From assembly GCA_032164295.1 (NCBI GenBank), contig JAJHTX010000003.1, positions 1,302,001 to 1,366,000 of the forward strand: DNA of 64,000 nucleotides, written 5' to 3'. This DNA is from Inonotus obliquus (Eukaryota > Basidiomycota > Agaricomycetes > Hymenochaetales > Hymenochaetaceae). Below are positions 26,248-38,424 of the stretch, piece by piece. Position 1 is the stretch's first letter; each line of letters opens with the position of its first letter. Below the pieces are notes generated by a model. It was not told where the DNA came from. It worked only from the letters and a program-made list of their open reading frames with translations, and ran no database searches. The translations under genes were made by a program, and so were the position numbers.

Positions 26248-26872
26248 TGTCTCAGTTTGAAAAGCAAGAAATCAATCTATGGTAATCCAACCTATGGATT
26301 AGGTAAGAGTATGTGTAATCCAGTGGCTTGGTCCAAGATTGGTGCCTTGGTTGTGTTTGCTTGGTGTATCAGGTTGCTTTCATAAAGGGCGTAACGCAGA
26401 AAAGTCTCCTTCTCTGGGATAGCCCAGATTGCCTACATTTGGCAGGTGATTGGGTGGGCAGCAAACTGCACTTCCAGAAAAGGTGTTTCTTGACTCATAA
26501 CATTCCTCATCATTCAGAGGCCATTTCCGACCTATTGTCTCCATATGTTGCCTGGAATAGGCTCTGTAATGTCGTGGTTGGCAGTTTCGTTGCTGTAACG
26601 CAGTCGTCTCGGTTGCACCCGTACAGTAGTAGTCTCTTACATTCTGTGAGTATACCTGTGATACGCAGTGTACGAGCCATGAACCCACCTGAAAATATCC
26701 GCTTGCATCCTACGTGCCAAAGAACGCTGAAGCAAATGATGACAGTAATGATATTGGTGTTTTATTGTCAATTATGGGAAAATGGAATGGCGTGAGACAC
26801 TCAGTCATTCACACGCCCTGACTCAAATCACCGTAGTAGCAGCTTAACGTGTACGTGACTGTTGCACTGACA
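26248..26872. promoter_or_regulatory. Divergent promoter between dioxygenases A and B, with conserved TGACTCA block
   Basis: About 625 bp between two start codons. A block at 26802-26832 reads AGTCATTCACACGCCCTGAC then TCAAATCACC. The same block, in the same orientation relative to the gene, lies before paralogues C and E and in weaker form before others. TGACTCA is the classic site of Gcn4/AP-1-type bZIP factors. The rest of the gap shows no gene. Confidence 0.55.
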
Positions 26873-28342
26873 ATGTCTGCTACCGAGCAAACCGACGCAT
26901 CCAGGTCATGCTTTGAAGACTTTCAAAAAACATTGGACGACGTGAAGCGGCCATTCTGTTCTGGCACACTCGCAGTTGACGAATCCAATATCTTACTCTT
27001 CTACGGAAATTCCAAAGGACAAGCCGCGTGAGTTCGAACTTTGTATCGAGGTATGACTACTCAGACGCACGCTGCATAGACGCATTGACTTTGCCAATAC
27101 CTCTGACACGGAGCTGCAACGTCTAGCTGAAGCTTGTGATCCAGTTACACTCCGTAGCCAGAATGAAGAAATTCTGGACGAGTCTCATGGAAAGGCTGGT
27201 AAACTGGAGGAGAAACAATTCGCCACAAATTTCGACGTTTATTCGACTGGTCTGATGGACGTGATTCGGTTTGGTCTCCTAGAAGGTTCGAACGGAGAGA
27301 AAGCCTTTCGTGCTGAGCCATACAAGCTCTATGTCTACGGTACGTTCCGGTCCAGCATTTCCGTGCTCTGCCCCTAGGTTCACTGAGACGGATTTCTCGC
27401 ATTGAAGACAAAGGCGCGTTCCTAACGGCACATAATTATGCGCGTACTGGAAAGAAAAAATTTGGATCTCTTGTCATCGTCTTCCCGACGACGCACGAGG
27501 GAGGGTCGCTTCTTCTGAGACATAGAGGACAGGAGTGGGTCGTCGATTCGGGCCAGCTTGTAGCGGAGATGAGGAATGTCAATCTTGAGCATGCACACAT
27601 CGTATTCGTAGCATCCTTCGACGACGTTGAGCACGAAGTGACACCAATGGTATCAGGATATCGAGTCACGTTGGTCTATCACCTCTATTCTGAATACGAC
27701 TATATCCCTGTGATTGGTTGCCCGCCTCAAGCGGCTGTGAAGACAATGCCTCCTGAAACCAGCTCTTTCAAGGAGGCTCTCTCAAAACTAATACAGGAGC
27801 CGACATTCCTTCCGGAAGGTGGAAGCATTGGGTTTGGGCTTTATCACCAATACCCCGTCGGCGAATTTACCGACGACATAAATGACATGCAGGACTGTCT
27901 GAAGGGTCGTGATGCGATGATCATGCAAGTGTGCGAGGAGCTCTCTCTGGAGGCTGCTCTTTGGCTATTGTATGACGACGAGCGGAGTGAAGCACAGTTT
28001 TTGATCGAAGTTACGCTCGTCATCGACAACCTTCACGATGATCAACCGTACATGCTATGGGCGCTGCAATCTCCTCATAGGCACTCTGTACGGATTGTGG
28101 AGCGGTATGGGACCGGGGGGAATTATGCCAGTTCAATAGACAAATACCCAGTTGAAAACTTTGTCTGGGCGAGGACGGTCTCAGACCTTAACGAGATCAC
28201 TGAGAAGTATATTTTCAACGAAGTCCGAGGGTGCTGTGGCAATCCCGTTGTTGATAGCACTTATGCAAACGTCTGTCTTGTCGTGGATATCGGTCCTCCG
28301 GGTCACAGAAGCGATACCTCGGCTCGAGGGAAGAGGTATTGA
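26873..28342 (+). CDS. Dioxygenase-like paralogue B with lost iron-ligand Asp (HNY), 3 exons, 449 aa
   Basis: Exons are 26873-27027, 27080-27339 and 27408-28342, all in phase with no stops, so the gene looks intact. It aligns along its length with A and C but differs at the metal site. Where others have AHKDTPR it has AHNYARTG, so His147 is kept and the Asp ligand is Tyr149. The distal His214 (DDVEHEV) and Arg224 (SGYR) are kept. In this superfamily the carboxylate normally completes the 2-His-1-carboxylate triad, so iron binding should be weakened or the site repurposed. F shares the change. It is the only intact member on the plus strand. Codon-level openness argues against simple decay. 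Confidence 0.85.
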
Positions 28343-29196
28343 TGTACGGAAACCCAGAGGAGGTTTTCCTTTATTATGAACGAAGATACGGAAGATTTGA
28401 TCGATAGAGTAATCTCCGACGTAGAGTAGAAGTACCTCAGCTGGTTTTGATGAAATTGTAGTTGTTTCTTCAATAAAGATGTGTCCAAATCTGACCTCGA
28501 TACCTAACGGTCTGCACTGGATTACATACAGGCTCTATCACCTTGTCGTAATAGGCGACTCAGCCATAGTAAATTCTCGGTCCGAGATTATTTGGAAGAC
28601 GTTGCCTATCGCAATATATACAGCTAAAATAGCCCGTTAAACAGTATATACTTGGAAAATGCTAATTGTCTGTTCATATTTGTGTTCAGTGTCATCAAAA
28701 ATACTTTTGGGGCGTTCCTATGGGTTTTTTCGTGAAAGTTTTCAATTGCGAAGACAAAAAGTGAGCATCCACGATGATTAGGGTGGAAGAACCGCTAGAA
28801 TCTACATAGCCCGTGCCACTACCCGTAATAGTTAATATCTTGTAGGAATGTTGTACTTCCCGGTGTGTGTCGAAATTAAACTCGAAGCAGGGGGTTGAGT
28901 AGCCGTAGGAAAGGTTGATGTTTCCTTACCTTTACATTCAACACGAAATAGCTGATGCGTCAGAACTCTCCTCCATGGATGAATTAATTTTGAATGAGAC
29001 ATAATTGGTTAGCCGATTTCATTATACAAAGTACATTGAGGATCAAAAATTTCGAGTCGGCATGCGACAAATGCACTGAGTCTACACCATGACAGCATAC
29101 CCTATGGTCACATCTGAAAAGTGGGTAAAGGAGAAGAGTCTCTCCCTCAATTACCGTGGGCCACTGTCCAGATAGCTATTTTCCCATGCAAAAGTA
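28343..29196. other. Intergenic, about 850 bp, convergent 3' flanks of B and C
   Basis: A/T-rich, with no exon likeness. From about 29011 the sequence resembles the 3' flank of paralogue E (about 36396 onward), showing that the C/E duplication includes flanking DNA. Confidence 0.5.
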
Positions 29197-30624
29197 TTAT
29201 CTGTTACCCGGAGGACCAATATCTACGACAAGACAGACCTTTGCGTATTCCCACTCCCACTCAGCCTCGTTACCATGAGCAACGTATTGCTTAGAGATCT
29301 TGTTGAGGCTCGACGCTTCCCTCGCCCAGACAATTTTCTCAACTGGCTTGCCAATGCGCCTATCATAGGATTCGGTAGCATACTTATCTTCACCGTAACG
29401 CTCCACAATTCGCACACACATCGATTTACGACTTTCCAACGCGAAGCCCAGGAGCGACCTTTCTGTCAAGTCTTCGACGTCGAGCATATTTTCCACCAAG
29501 AACCGGACCCTGTACGCTTCGTCATCATAAAGTAGCCAGAAGTTGGCGTCCAAAGAAAGTTCATCACACGCTTGCATGATCATCGCATCACGACCCTTCA
29601 GATACATCCGCACACACGCAATGTCGTCGTCAGAAGATTGGGAGACGGGGTATTGATGGTAAAGCCCAAATCCAATTCCCCCACCTTCCGGGAGGAACGT
29701 CGGCTCCTGTATAAGATTCGAGAGAGCCGTCTTGAAAGCATTGCTTTCGGGGGGTAGTGTTTTCTCGGTCACTTGAAGCGGTCGATCGACAGTCGGATTC
29801 GAACTCGGGTCAAAATACAGGTTGTATGTCAGTGTGACTCGATATCCTGACTTCACCGGTGTTACTTCGTGTTCGACATCACTGAAGAATGTCGCAAATA
29901 CGATGTGTGCTTTCTCGGGATTGGCATTTCTCTCTTCCGATACGAGATGTCCCGAATCGACTGCCCACTCCTTTCCTTCATGCCTCAGAAGAAGCGATCC
30001 TCCTTCATGCAGTGTCGGGAAGACGATGACAAGAGATCCAAACATTTTCTCTCCACGGGGCGTATCCTTGTGCGCCTTGAAGAATGCGCCTTTGTCTTCA
30101 ATGATAGGCTGAGCTCGTCTGAACTGCAAAGTAAGACAATTCTGGGACGTACCGTAGATATTGAGCTTATATAGTTCGGTACGAAAGGCCCGAGTTGCTT
30201 TCTTTCCTTCGAGGAGACCAAATCGAACCACGTCCGTTAGACCGGTCGAATGAACGTCGAGCTTAGTGGCGAAGTGTCGTGTATCCATTTTTCCAGCCTT
30301 TCGATAAGACTCGTCGAGAACATCTTCCTTGTTGAGACCAAATGTGGCAGGTTCGCAAGCCTCGACTAGGCGTTCCAGCTCCGTATCGGAGGCATTGGCA
30401 AAGTCGATGCGTCTATGGCGGCGTGCGTCTGAATAGTCGTTCTTTGGTGCGGAATTTGGACTGACTCACGCGGATTGTCCTTTAGTATTTCCGTAGAAGA
30501 GTACGAGATTGGACTGATTGACTGGGAGTATGCCAGAGCAGAATGGCGGCTTCACGTCGGCCAGTGCGGTTTGAAGGGCTTTCATGCATGACTTGGAGGC
30601 ATCGGTTTGCTCGAGTGCGGACAT
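29197..30624 (-). CDS. Fe(II)/2-oxoglutarate dioxygenase, paralogue C, 3 exons, 437 aa
   Basis: Exons are 30624-30470, 30412-30153 and 30095-29197. The triad is complete: His147 and Asp149 in AHKDTPRGEKMFGS, the distal His in FSDVEHEV, and Arg in SGYR. The product ends at DIGPPGNR without the acidic tail of A. It is nearly identical to E over most of exons 2 and 3. Intron 2 (30096-30152) is 57 bp and contains no in-frame stop, so unspliced mRNA would encode 19 extra residues just before the iron motif. The conserved TGACTCA promoter block is 47 bp before the ATG. Substrate unknown. Confidence 0.87.
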
Positions 30625-30670
30625 TTTCGTAAATGCAACAGTGCAATTCTCCACAATTGGAAGCGAAGCA

Positions 30671-30699
30671 GTAATCTGAGTCAGGGCGTGCGAATGACT
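30671..30699 (-). promoter_or_regulatory. Conserved TGACTCA promoter block of paralogue C
   Basis: In gene orientation this contains CGCCCTGACTCAGATTAC, matching the blocks before B (26802-26832) and E (38072-38100). It sits 47 bp before the ATG. Confidence 0.55.
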
Positions 30700-31479
30700 T
30701 TGAGTCCCAGATCGACTGCTCCTTTTTCCCATTCCTGGCATGGAAATCTGAGTCTGCTGGACGCCCCGTTCAATCAAGGTAAGTCAATATTGTTAGCTAT
30801 AACAACAGCCACAATAGAGTCCCGTCAGTCAGCGTGAAGGTTAACTACTGACGTTTGGTCTTGCGGTGACTCAGTTCTGTTACTGTGTCACAATATTCTG
30901 TCACATTACTACAATAAGTAATACAATAAGGTTGGCAGACGGGGCCTCGGACCGAGACTTCTTTTTATGGCTGCATTACCGTTTATGGCAAATGCACAAG
31001 CAGGATTCCACAAGTCTGCATCGGGAAAAAGTCTGGCAGTAGTTATGAAGCATGTATGTGCATGTATGGTATAGCAGGGCCGAAATATATAGATGAGTAT
31101 GTGAGCAACCTCAAATTTGTACAGGGCATCAAAAGGTGTTGTAAGCCGTTATCAGAGTTGTCAAACGGAGAATGATATGTGTGGATCGGTAAGACTGATC
31201 GCCACTTGCAAGTCTATGAAAGAGTATGTGAGCAACCTCGAAATCCTGCAAGAGATGAGCAGACCTATGAGTTTCTGAGTAAATATGATGACTTGTAAGG
31301 TACTGTAAGTTGGTATAAGATATAATATTGCTTTCATGTTTTCACAGGTCTCATTATTCCATGCCATCTCGATGCAAGTATGAGAACAATAATGTATTTA
31401 ATTTTAAGTAATACAACTCTGAATTTGCCCAGTATGTACGCGTGGCTGCAAACAAGCAAAGATTTAGTCTGCAGCTCTC
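30700..31479. other. Intergenic with a flank segment repeated near 41.8 kb
   Basis: About 30771-30840 (CAATCAAGGTAAGTCAATAT onward, ending GTCAGTCAGCGTGAAG) recurs in diverged form at about 41805-41870. The rest has no gene. A phrase GAGTATGTGAGCAACCTC occurs at about 31094 and again at about 31221. Confidence 0.45.
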
Positions 31480-32290
31480 TGATCGAAAGGCGGACACCAC
31501 GTACTCGGACAGGAATTGAGCACCCAGGAACCTAAAAACCTTTGGCAGGTATTCCTTATCCACCTCGCCAAGAAGCGACAAGACAGTTGAGATATTCGCC
31601 ATGTACCAGATGTAGTCGATAACACCCTGGAAGCTCGGCGTATAATTCATAAATAGCAGCCAACACCCGCATACGCGCTGCGCAACCCGAGTCGATGGCG
31701 CAGACCTTCAGGCACATATTATTCATTTATCCGCAATGAAATAGGTATGGTCTGAAGGTACCGTGCAATTCACAAGGAATTCGTACACACCGCTCTCTGG
31801 CACAGCATTGAAGTCACCACAAACGATCAAGGGGATCTTTGTACCATCACTATAGGCAGGCGGCGGTCTCGAAGGCATGTCCTCCTTGCTAGCTTTAGAA
31901 TAACGTGCGAAACATGCTGCAGTCTTATCCACCTCTTCAATCAGCAGAGCGGCATGTACAAGCTTGACGTCACAGTGCCGAGTGTCCCAATGGATATGTA
32001 CATTGACGATAATTATTCACGTCCCGGTCGCCTTGTTTTCGAAGAGCGTCACAATGGCAATGTTGTCTCTCTGGTTGAACATATCGCCCGTCTTCTTAAG
32101 TTGTCTCTTTGCATGGCAACACGATGGAACTCTATCAGTTGCTTCTTGACTAGGTTGTATTCAACACGATACTGCTTAGCAGAAAGGCTTAGTGTGATAA
32201 ACAAATCCACTTACTTGGCTGACTTGAAAAACATGGCACAACTATCTACACATGTGTCGTGCTTGAAGTTGGCACACAAAGTATCCTCGG
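31480..32290 (-). pseudogene. CCR4-type deadenylase (endonuclease/exonuclease/phosphatase domain) pseudogene fragment
   Basis: Read on the minus strand, pieces in several frames follow the order of the CCR4 catalytic domain: VDSCAMFFKSAK; FHRVAMQRDN; GDMFNQRDNIAIVTLFENK; VNVHIHWD; IPLIVCGDFNAVPESGVYEF (the GDFN active-site segment); EGLRHRLGLRSAYAG; then NYTPSFQGVIDYIWY and GEVDKEYLPKV. CCR4 is the mRNA poly(A)-shortening nuclease of the CCR4-NOT complex. The copy is dead: a TGA interrupts the segment before VNVHIHWD, at least two frameshifts are needed, and the N-terminal leucine-rich repeats are absent. The functional gene must lie elsewhere. Confidence 0.82.
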
Positions 32291-34201
32291 TGGACAGGCT
32301 CATGTTGAAGACATTCAGGGCATTTGGGCAGCCTTGACTCGCAATGTGAACATAAGTGTTCTATCTGAAGAACCTATTCGCAACAATAGTACTCACCAGG
32401 GTTGCGCAGAAATGGCAAGCAACCTCACTAACCAAGTGCGTTTGATTTTGAAATTTATGGAGGCTGTCGCGCACGGAAACTTGTCCATCAAAGGTTGTCG
32501 ACGTAGATGTGCAGGGTGAAATGTTAGACCGAAAGGAAACCGTGAACAGCATGTTTGCCCAACTTTTGTCACTTGCAAACGAAGTTATTTGTGTGTCGAT
32601 CGAAGTTATTACTAAAGGTAGACTCGGTGGACAAGCTGTTGTTCCTGACGTGAAAGGGGTGTGAAGGTTGGTTATAGGTCCGACTGTAACAATAAGTTCA
32701 TGTAGCATGTCGCACCCTGATTCTTGTAGCCAACATATTACGTCTCCTTTCTCGGGTCATAGCTACACAAAGGCATCAGGACCGTACAAATCCATGATGC
32801 AAAAATGGGAAAACCAACTTTACAAAGTTGTGCCATAGCACTCCCGTTTGGTCCTCTAGGACACGCGCGAAAGCTAAGATCTACCGTCTCATCTTCGATT
32901 GTGGGACGACTGTAACCCATTTGTATAGTAGACAGCTTCCTCAACTCGCTGAAACGCATAAAACCCCAATCACAATTCACGATGGACGGCGATATCCAAA
33001 TCGTAAGGACTACCATAGAATTCAACCCAAAAAATGAGTAGAGCCTCATTCGTTCTCTCGATCCATGGATCAAACAATGGTATGTTCCTCGGATCCGTTC
33101 TCCTTCGAGTGGGATGTTTGATGCATAAATATGACCATAGCTCACCAAAAGAGAGTGATAAAGTACACACCTTTCTACAGAAGTGCAATGTGCACAGAGA
33201 CGCTAATACCGAAGAGGGTGAAGGAGAGATAAGATGGTGGGTGGCAGAAGAAAGGGAGGACGCGTCGGACTTGGATAAGTAATGGAACCAAGTGATGACG
33301 TCACATGCATACATCTGACTTGTTGAAAAAAACGGAAACTAGTGTACATACCACCTTTGTTCATACAATTGGATTAGTAAATATTGACTTATACTATATC
33401 TTGTAAGATGATTTTTGTTGCCAAAAAAGCCATTTTTCTGTACCTGACGGAAGGCGTATCAGCTTCAGATCACCCTTGTGTCAACAATATATTTGCATTA
33501 ACATCCTCTTCTTCAACTTACAATGAAAAGGTATCCAGCTTTGTAACTTACTTGATACATGTCACTGTTGCGGTATTTTACAAGACTGAAGAATGTTTCC
33601 GACCCCCCTATAAGGACCTGAGCAGTCTTATGCTAGCCATACAAACACAAAAAAATTAAGATTGTTATCTTGCAAGGTAAATTTCAGCATGATTCAGCTC
33701 ATACAAAATTCCAGAGCATAGTTATTTGCAATGTAAGGGGAGAACAGTCTCATAACCTTCTTGCAAGATGTTATCAGACCTTCGGATTCAATATATGTAG
33801 ATAGCAGCATGATGACTAAGATATACGATAACTAACAGACCGATATTACCATATATAGGCTGAAAGTATATGTAAGCGTTGAGACTTTTTCCTGATGCTG
33901 ATCCAGACAGAATTTTCAGTGTTTAATCCACCATACGTTCCCTCATTCCCATACCGCCGTAAAATCTCTACACACCAGCAGCAGGATGCTTCAGCATTCA
34001 TTTCAGGAAAGGTTCCTCGCCGATGTCGGAGGCAACTTGCCAACTTCGGCCAAGATCTGGACTTCACACCGCTCTTCAAAGGTCTGCTTCGATAGATACG
34101 TATAAAAGCAGCTGGTTCATGATGACGACCAAAACGAATCAATACATTTTAGTAAAGTAAAGCTGGTCCGTATATTTTGTAAGAGTACAGAATGTGATCA
34201 A
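32291..34201. other. Intergenic, about 1.9 kb, no recognisable gene
   Basis: Several open frames of 60-136 codons occur on both strands (for example 32738-33148 minus and 32361-32708 minus). None has a family I recognise and none joins to neighbours by convincing splice sites. Probably decayed accessory DNA. Confidence 0.4.
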
Positions 34202-35683
34202 CTATCCTCCCGAATCATTTCCGGACTCTCCGCATTCCGACTCGCTTTCCGACTCCTCTTTCGTCACGCCTCTCTTACCCGGAGGGCCTATGTCAACGAC
34301 GAGACAGGCGTTTGCATACACGCACCCGAGATAATAGTGATTACCATACGCAGCGTACTGCTCCGTGATTTTGTTGAGATCTGATATGCCCCTCACCCAA
34401 ACAAAGCGGTCTTCATCCTCAGATTCAAAATCGGATTCATTATCATAATCATCCTGTTCTTCCTTAGGACGCTCCACCTGTCGCACGCTACTTCCATAAA
34501 AGTCCCGCACATATTCTGGGAAAGATGTTCGTTGCTGAACCCGTCGATCTCAAGCGCCCACTTGGTCAAGAATTGGTATCTGTCACGGTTTCCGTCTTCA
34601 TACAATAGCCAAACCTTTGCATTCAGGGAGAGTTCATTGCACGCCTGCATGATCATCGCATCCCGGCCCTTCAGAAGTTTACTCAATTTTCTGATATTTT
34701 TAGACGTCTTGTCGACCGGATATTGATGATATAGTCCGAATCCGAGGCTTCCACCCTCCGGAAGGAACCCCTCGTCTTGTATGAGATTCGAGAGCGCCGT
34801 CTTGAAAATGTCAGATTCAGGTGGTATTGTCTTCCCGGTGACCTCAACTGGATGTTCGACAGCATTGACCGATTCGGAGGTCGAATCAAAATAGAGATTG
34901 TATGTCAACGTCACTCGATATCCCGATAACACCGGTGTGACTTCGTGCTCAACATCACTGAAGAATGTTGCGAATACTATGTGTGGCTGTTCGGGGTTAT
35001 CGTCTCGCTTTACCGTCGAAAGACGACCAGTCCACTCCTTTCCCTCGTGCCTCAGGAGAAGCGACCCTCCTTCATGCGCCGTTGGGAAGACGATCACGAG
35101 AGACCCGAACATGTTTTCTGCACGGGGAGTGTCTTTATGTGCCTTGAAGAACGCGCCTTTGTCTTTGTACTGTTCGGTGAAGCCGTAATGAGCAACAATG
35201 GTGACACGCACCGTAGACATTGAGATTGTACAGCTCGGCACGAAATGGTCTGGCTCCCTTGGATCCTTCCAGGAGTCCGAATCGGACGACGTCCATGAGA
35301 CCGGTGGAATCGAGGTCAAGTTTTGTGGCAAAGTGTCTTTCCTCCAATTTACCGGCCTTCCTATAAGACTCGTCGAGCACGTCTTCCTTGTTGAGGCCGA
35401 AAGTGGCGGGATCGCAAGCTTTGGCTAGATGCTCCAGCTCTGTATCGGAGGCATTGGCGAAGTCAATGCGTCTATACCAGTGTGTTTTTTTATTTACTGT
35501 ATTGAATGCAGAATGCATGCAATCTTACCCAGTCGTTCCCTGAGCGTTTCCATAGAAGAGTAAAAGATTGGCCTTGTCGAGTTCGAATGTTCCGGAGCAG
35601 AATGGAGCCTTCACATCGTTCAGCGCTGTTCGAAGGGCCTGTATATGTGGACTGCAGGCAGGCGTTTTCTCGGGGGTCGACAT
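34202..35683 (-). pseudogene. Fe(II)/2-oxoglutarate dioxygenase paralogue D, frameshifted in exon 3
   Basis: Exons are 35683-35529, 35471-35212 and 35162-34202. Exons 1 and 2 and the barrel are intact, including HKD, VEHEV and SGYR. Exon 3 needs a one-base shift near 34530: before it the frame reads LEIDGFSNE, after it another frame reads FPEYVRDFYGSSVRQVERP and runs to the normal end (DIGPPGKR plus acidic tail). If unrepaired, the protein ends with about 45 unrelated residues. It could also be a sequencing error. D also lacks three residues present in A (between EWT and GRLSTV). It is the partner of A in the duplicated block. Confidence 0.78.
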
Positions 35684-35855
35684 TGTCTCAGTTTGCAAAG
35701 GATCAATCAATAGCAAGAAATCTATTTATCCTATGGATTAGATAAGACGAATCTCTCCTCACGTTCTTGTTGAGTTGAGTCACGTCCCAATGTTTTCATG
35801 ACTCGATGTGCGCGACGTTCGAGTCTCGACTCAAATTACCTATTCTAGCAGCCCA

Positions 35856-36075
35856 GAAGATGAAACTAGTGCTTTCAAAACGGCTATCTCGGCCGAACCT
35901 AGTACAGGCCTTCTGGTCCAGGAGGTGGGATTACCAATACCCGTCGAACAACATATGGGACATGCGAGACTATCTAAAGGGTCTTAATACGAAGTTTAGG
36001 CTAACCTTTGGCCATTACTAGTATAAGACGACGTAGGGTGCAAAGTTCCAGTTCTTGGCCGAAGCCGTGTCTAAT
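35856..36075 (+). pseudogene. Relic of a B/F-type dioxygenase between D and E
   Basis: Plus-strand fragments resemble exon 3 of B: GAAACTAGTGCTTTCAAAAC (B: ETSSFKEAL), then QYPSNNIWDMRDYLKG (B: QYPVGEFTDDINDMQDCLKG), then KFQFLAEAV (F: VQFLAEAV). About 40 bases are missing within it and frames change. It occupies the same place and strand relative to D and E as B does relative to A and C, which makes it the decayed counterpart of B. Confidence 0.72.
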
Positions 36076-36562
36076 CTCGTGAATAATGTAATGAACCACA
36101 AAGAGAAAGATGCCAGGAACTTCAACGATGCGATGCTCGACATTTTTACGAATGGTCTATTGGGACAGACTTTGGCAAGTCGGATAGGTAAGTTATCAGC
36201 CTCCCTTTGGACTCCGAGTCACTGAAGCGGACTGAACATTGCGTCACTACGACTGTAACTTGTCCTCGTAGCTACGCTCACAATTATCATAAGTTCCAAG
36301 CCACATTTAGAACATGTCAGAAGTCTTCTGCACCATTGAAATGAGTTAGAAAGAAAACTGACGAATCTGAATCTACTGGAGCGACAAAGTCAGGTTAGCC
36401 ATATTCATATCACAAAGTACATCGAGGATCAAATAAGTGGACACGTGGCAAAAGCACTTTGACAGCATAGAGTCACGAAAAGAGGGTAAAGGAGAAGAGG
36501 CTTTCCCTCGACTTACCGTACGCCACTGTCCCGCCCGATAACTATTTTCTCGCGCAGGGGTA
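36076..36562. other. Intergenic, 3' flank of paralogue E
   Basis: From about 36396 the sequence matches the 3' flank of C with scattered differences. No gene. Confidence 0.45.
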
Positions 36563-37978
36563 TTATCTGTTACCCGGAGGACCAATATCCACGACAAGAC
36601 AGACCTTTGCGTATTCCCACTCCCACTCAGCCTCGTTACCATGAGCAACGTATTGCTTAGCGATCTTGTTAAGGCTCGACGCTTCCCTCGCCCAGACAAT
36701 TTTCTCAACTGGCTTGCCAATGCGCCTATCATAGGATTCGGTAGCATACTTATTGTTACCATAACGCTCCACAATTCGCACACGCATCCAACTACGACGG
36801 TTCAGCGCGTAGTACAGGAGCGGCTCTTCTACCATGTCATCGACGTCGAGCATATTTTCGGCCAAGAACCGGGTGTCGTACCTATTGTCATCATACAGTA
36901 GCCAAAGGTTGGCGTCCAAAGAAAGTTCATCACACGCTTGCATGATCATCGCATCACGACCCTTCAGATACTCCCGCACACCCGCAATGTCGTCAGAAGA
37001 TTGGGAGACAGGGTATTGATGATAAAGCCCAAATCCAATGCCCCCACCTTCCGGGAGGAACGTCGGCTCCTGTATAAGATTCGAGAGAGCCGTCTTGAAA
37101 GCATTGCTTTCAGGAGGCATTGTTTTCTCGGTCACTTGAAGCGGTCGATCGACAGTCGGATTCGAACTCGGGTCAAAATACAGGTTGTATGTCAGTGTGA
37201 CTCGATATCCTGACTTCACCGGTGTCACTTCGTGCTCGACATCACTGAAAAACGTCGCAAATACGACGTGTGCTTTCTCGGGATTGGAATTCCTCTTTTC
37301 CGCTACGAGCTGTCCCGAATCGACTGCCCACTCCTTTCCTTCATGCCTCAGAAGAAGCGATCCTCCTTCATGCAGTGTCGGGAAGACGATGACAAGAGAT
37401 CCAAACATTTTCTCTCCACGGGGCGTATCCTTGTGCGCCTTGAAGAATGCGCCTTTGTCTTCAATGATAGGCTGAGCTCGTCTGAACTGCAAAGTAAGAC
37501 AATTCTGGGACGTACCGTAGATATTGAGCTTATATAGTTCGGTACGAAAGGCCCGAGTTGCTTTCTTTCCTTCGAGGAGACCAAATCGAACCACGTCCGT
37601 TAGACCGGTCGAATGAACGTCGAGCTTAGTGGCGAAGTGTCGTGTATCCATTTTTCCAGCCTTTCGATAAGACTCGTCGAGAACATCTTCCTTGTTGAGA
37701 CCAAATGTGGCAGGTTCGCAAGCCTCAGCTAAGCGTTCCAGCTCCGTATCTGAGGCATTGGCAAAGTCGATGCGTCTATGGCGGCGTGCGTCTGATTAGC
37801 CGTTCTTTGGTGCGGAATTTGGACTGACTCACGCGGATTGTCCCTTGGCATTTCCGTAGAAGAGTACGAGGTTGGACTCGTCAACTGGGAGTATGCCAGA
37901 GCAGAACGGCGTCTTCACGTCGGCCAGTGCGGTTTGAAGGGCTTTCAAGCACGCATCGGTTTGCTCGGGTGCGGACAT
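36563..37978 (-). CDS. Fe(II)/2-oxoglutarate dioxygenase, paralogue E, 3 exons, 433 aa
   Basis: Exons are 37978-37833, 37775-37516 and 37458-36563. Exon 1 is 9 nt shorter than in C (lacking three residues around DASKSC), so the iron motif is His144 and Asp146. Distal His and Arg are present (FSDVEHEV, SGYR). Most of exons 2 and 3 are nearly identical to C, with a diverged stretch after LWLLYDDNRYDTRFLAENML, the same stretch that varies among all paralogues. Intron 2 (37459-37515) is again 57 bp and stop-free. The TGACTCA-type block before it is changed to TGTCTCA. Confidence 0.86.
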
Positions 37979-38424
37979 TGTCGTAGTTAGAATGCAACAG
38001 TGAAAGAAGGCACTACTTAATTCACAAGAGAACAATCTTTTTTACGATTCAAGCCAACTGGTCTTGGGGGAGTAATCTGAGACAGGGCATGCGAAAGTCT
38101 TTGAGTCCCTCGCGCACATCGACATAGAGTACGAGAGGTCACCGATATGACGCCCACATTGGAAACATACTTTTGAATGGAAGAGAGCTTGTTGAAAACT
38201 CAGTTGTGCTTGGTTGAAACTTGAGCCTTTTCTTTATTTGATGTCTTGCCTTGGCTGATATCTTAGAAAATTGCCGTTTTTGGAAGCTTATGTACTACGT
38301 TACGACCATGTGACCGCGTGTTGAAAACGGCTTCCACTCTCGAACCCGATGTGTTTCCTCACGAAACGGCGTGCAACGATAGGCACCGCTGGGCACGCCC
38401 GCCATTGTATATACTGTACATAAC
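37979..38424. other. Divergent promoter of paralogue E and the kinesin gene
   Basis: 446 bp between two start codons. At 38072-38100 is the E version of the conserved promoter block, with one core change. No gene. Confidence 0.45.

Noticed and set aside
29197..30288. Single-exon model of C (also E and H) reading through intron 2
   Set aside because: All other paralogues need a phase-1 splice giving VYDKGAFF or IYDKGAFF; read-through is kept only as a possible isoform.
32361..33314. Open frames between the CCR4 fragment and D
   Set aside because: No recognised domain and frames overlap on both strands.
34202..35331. D as two separate overlapping genes
   Set aside because: Both frames continue one and the same paralogue alignment with A; a one-base shift explains them better than two genes.
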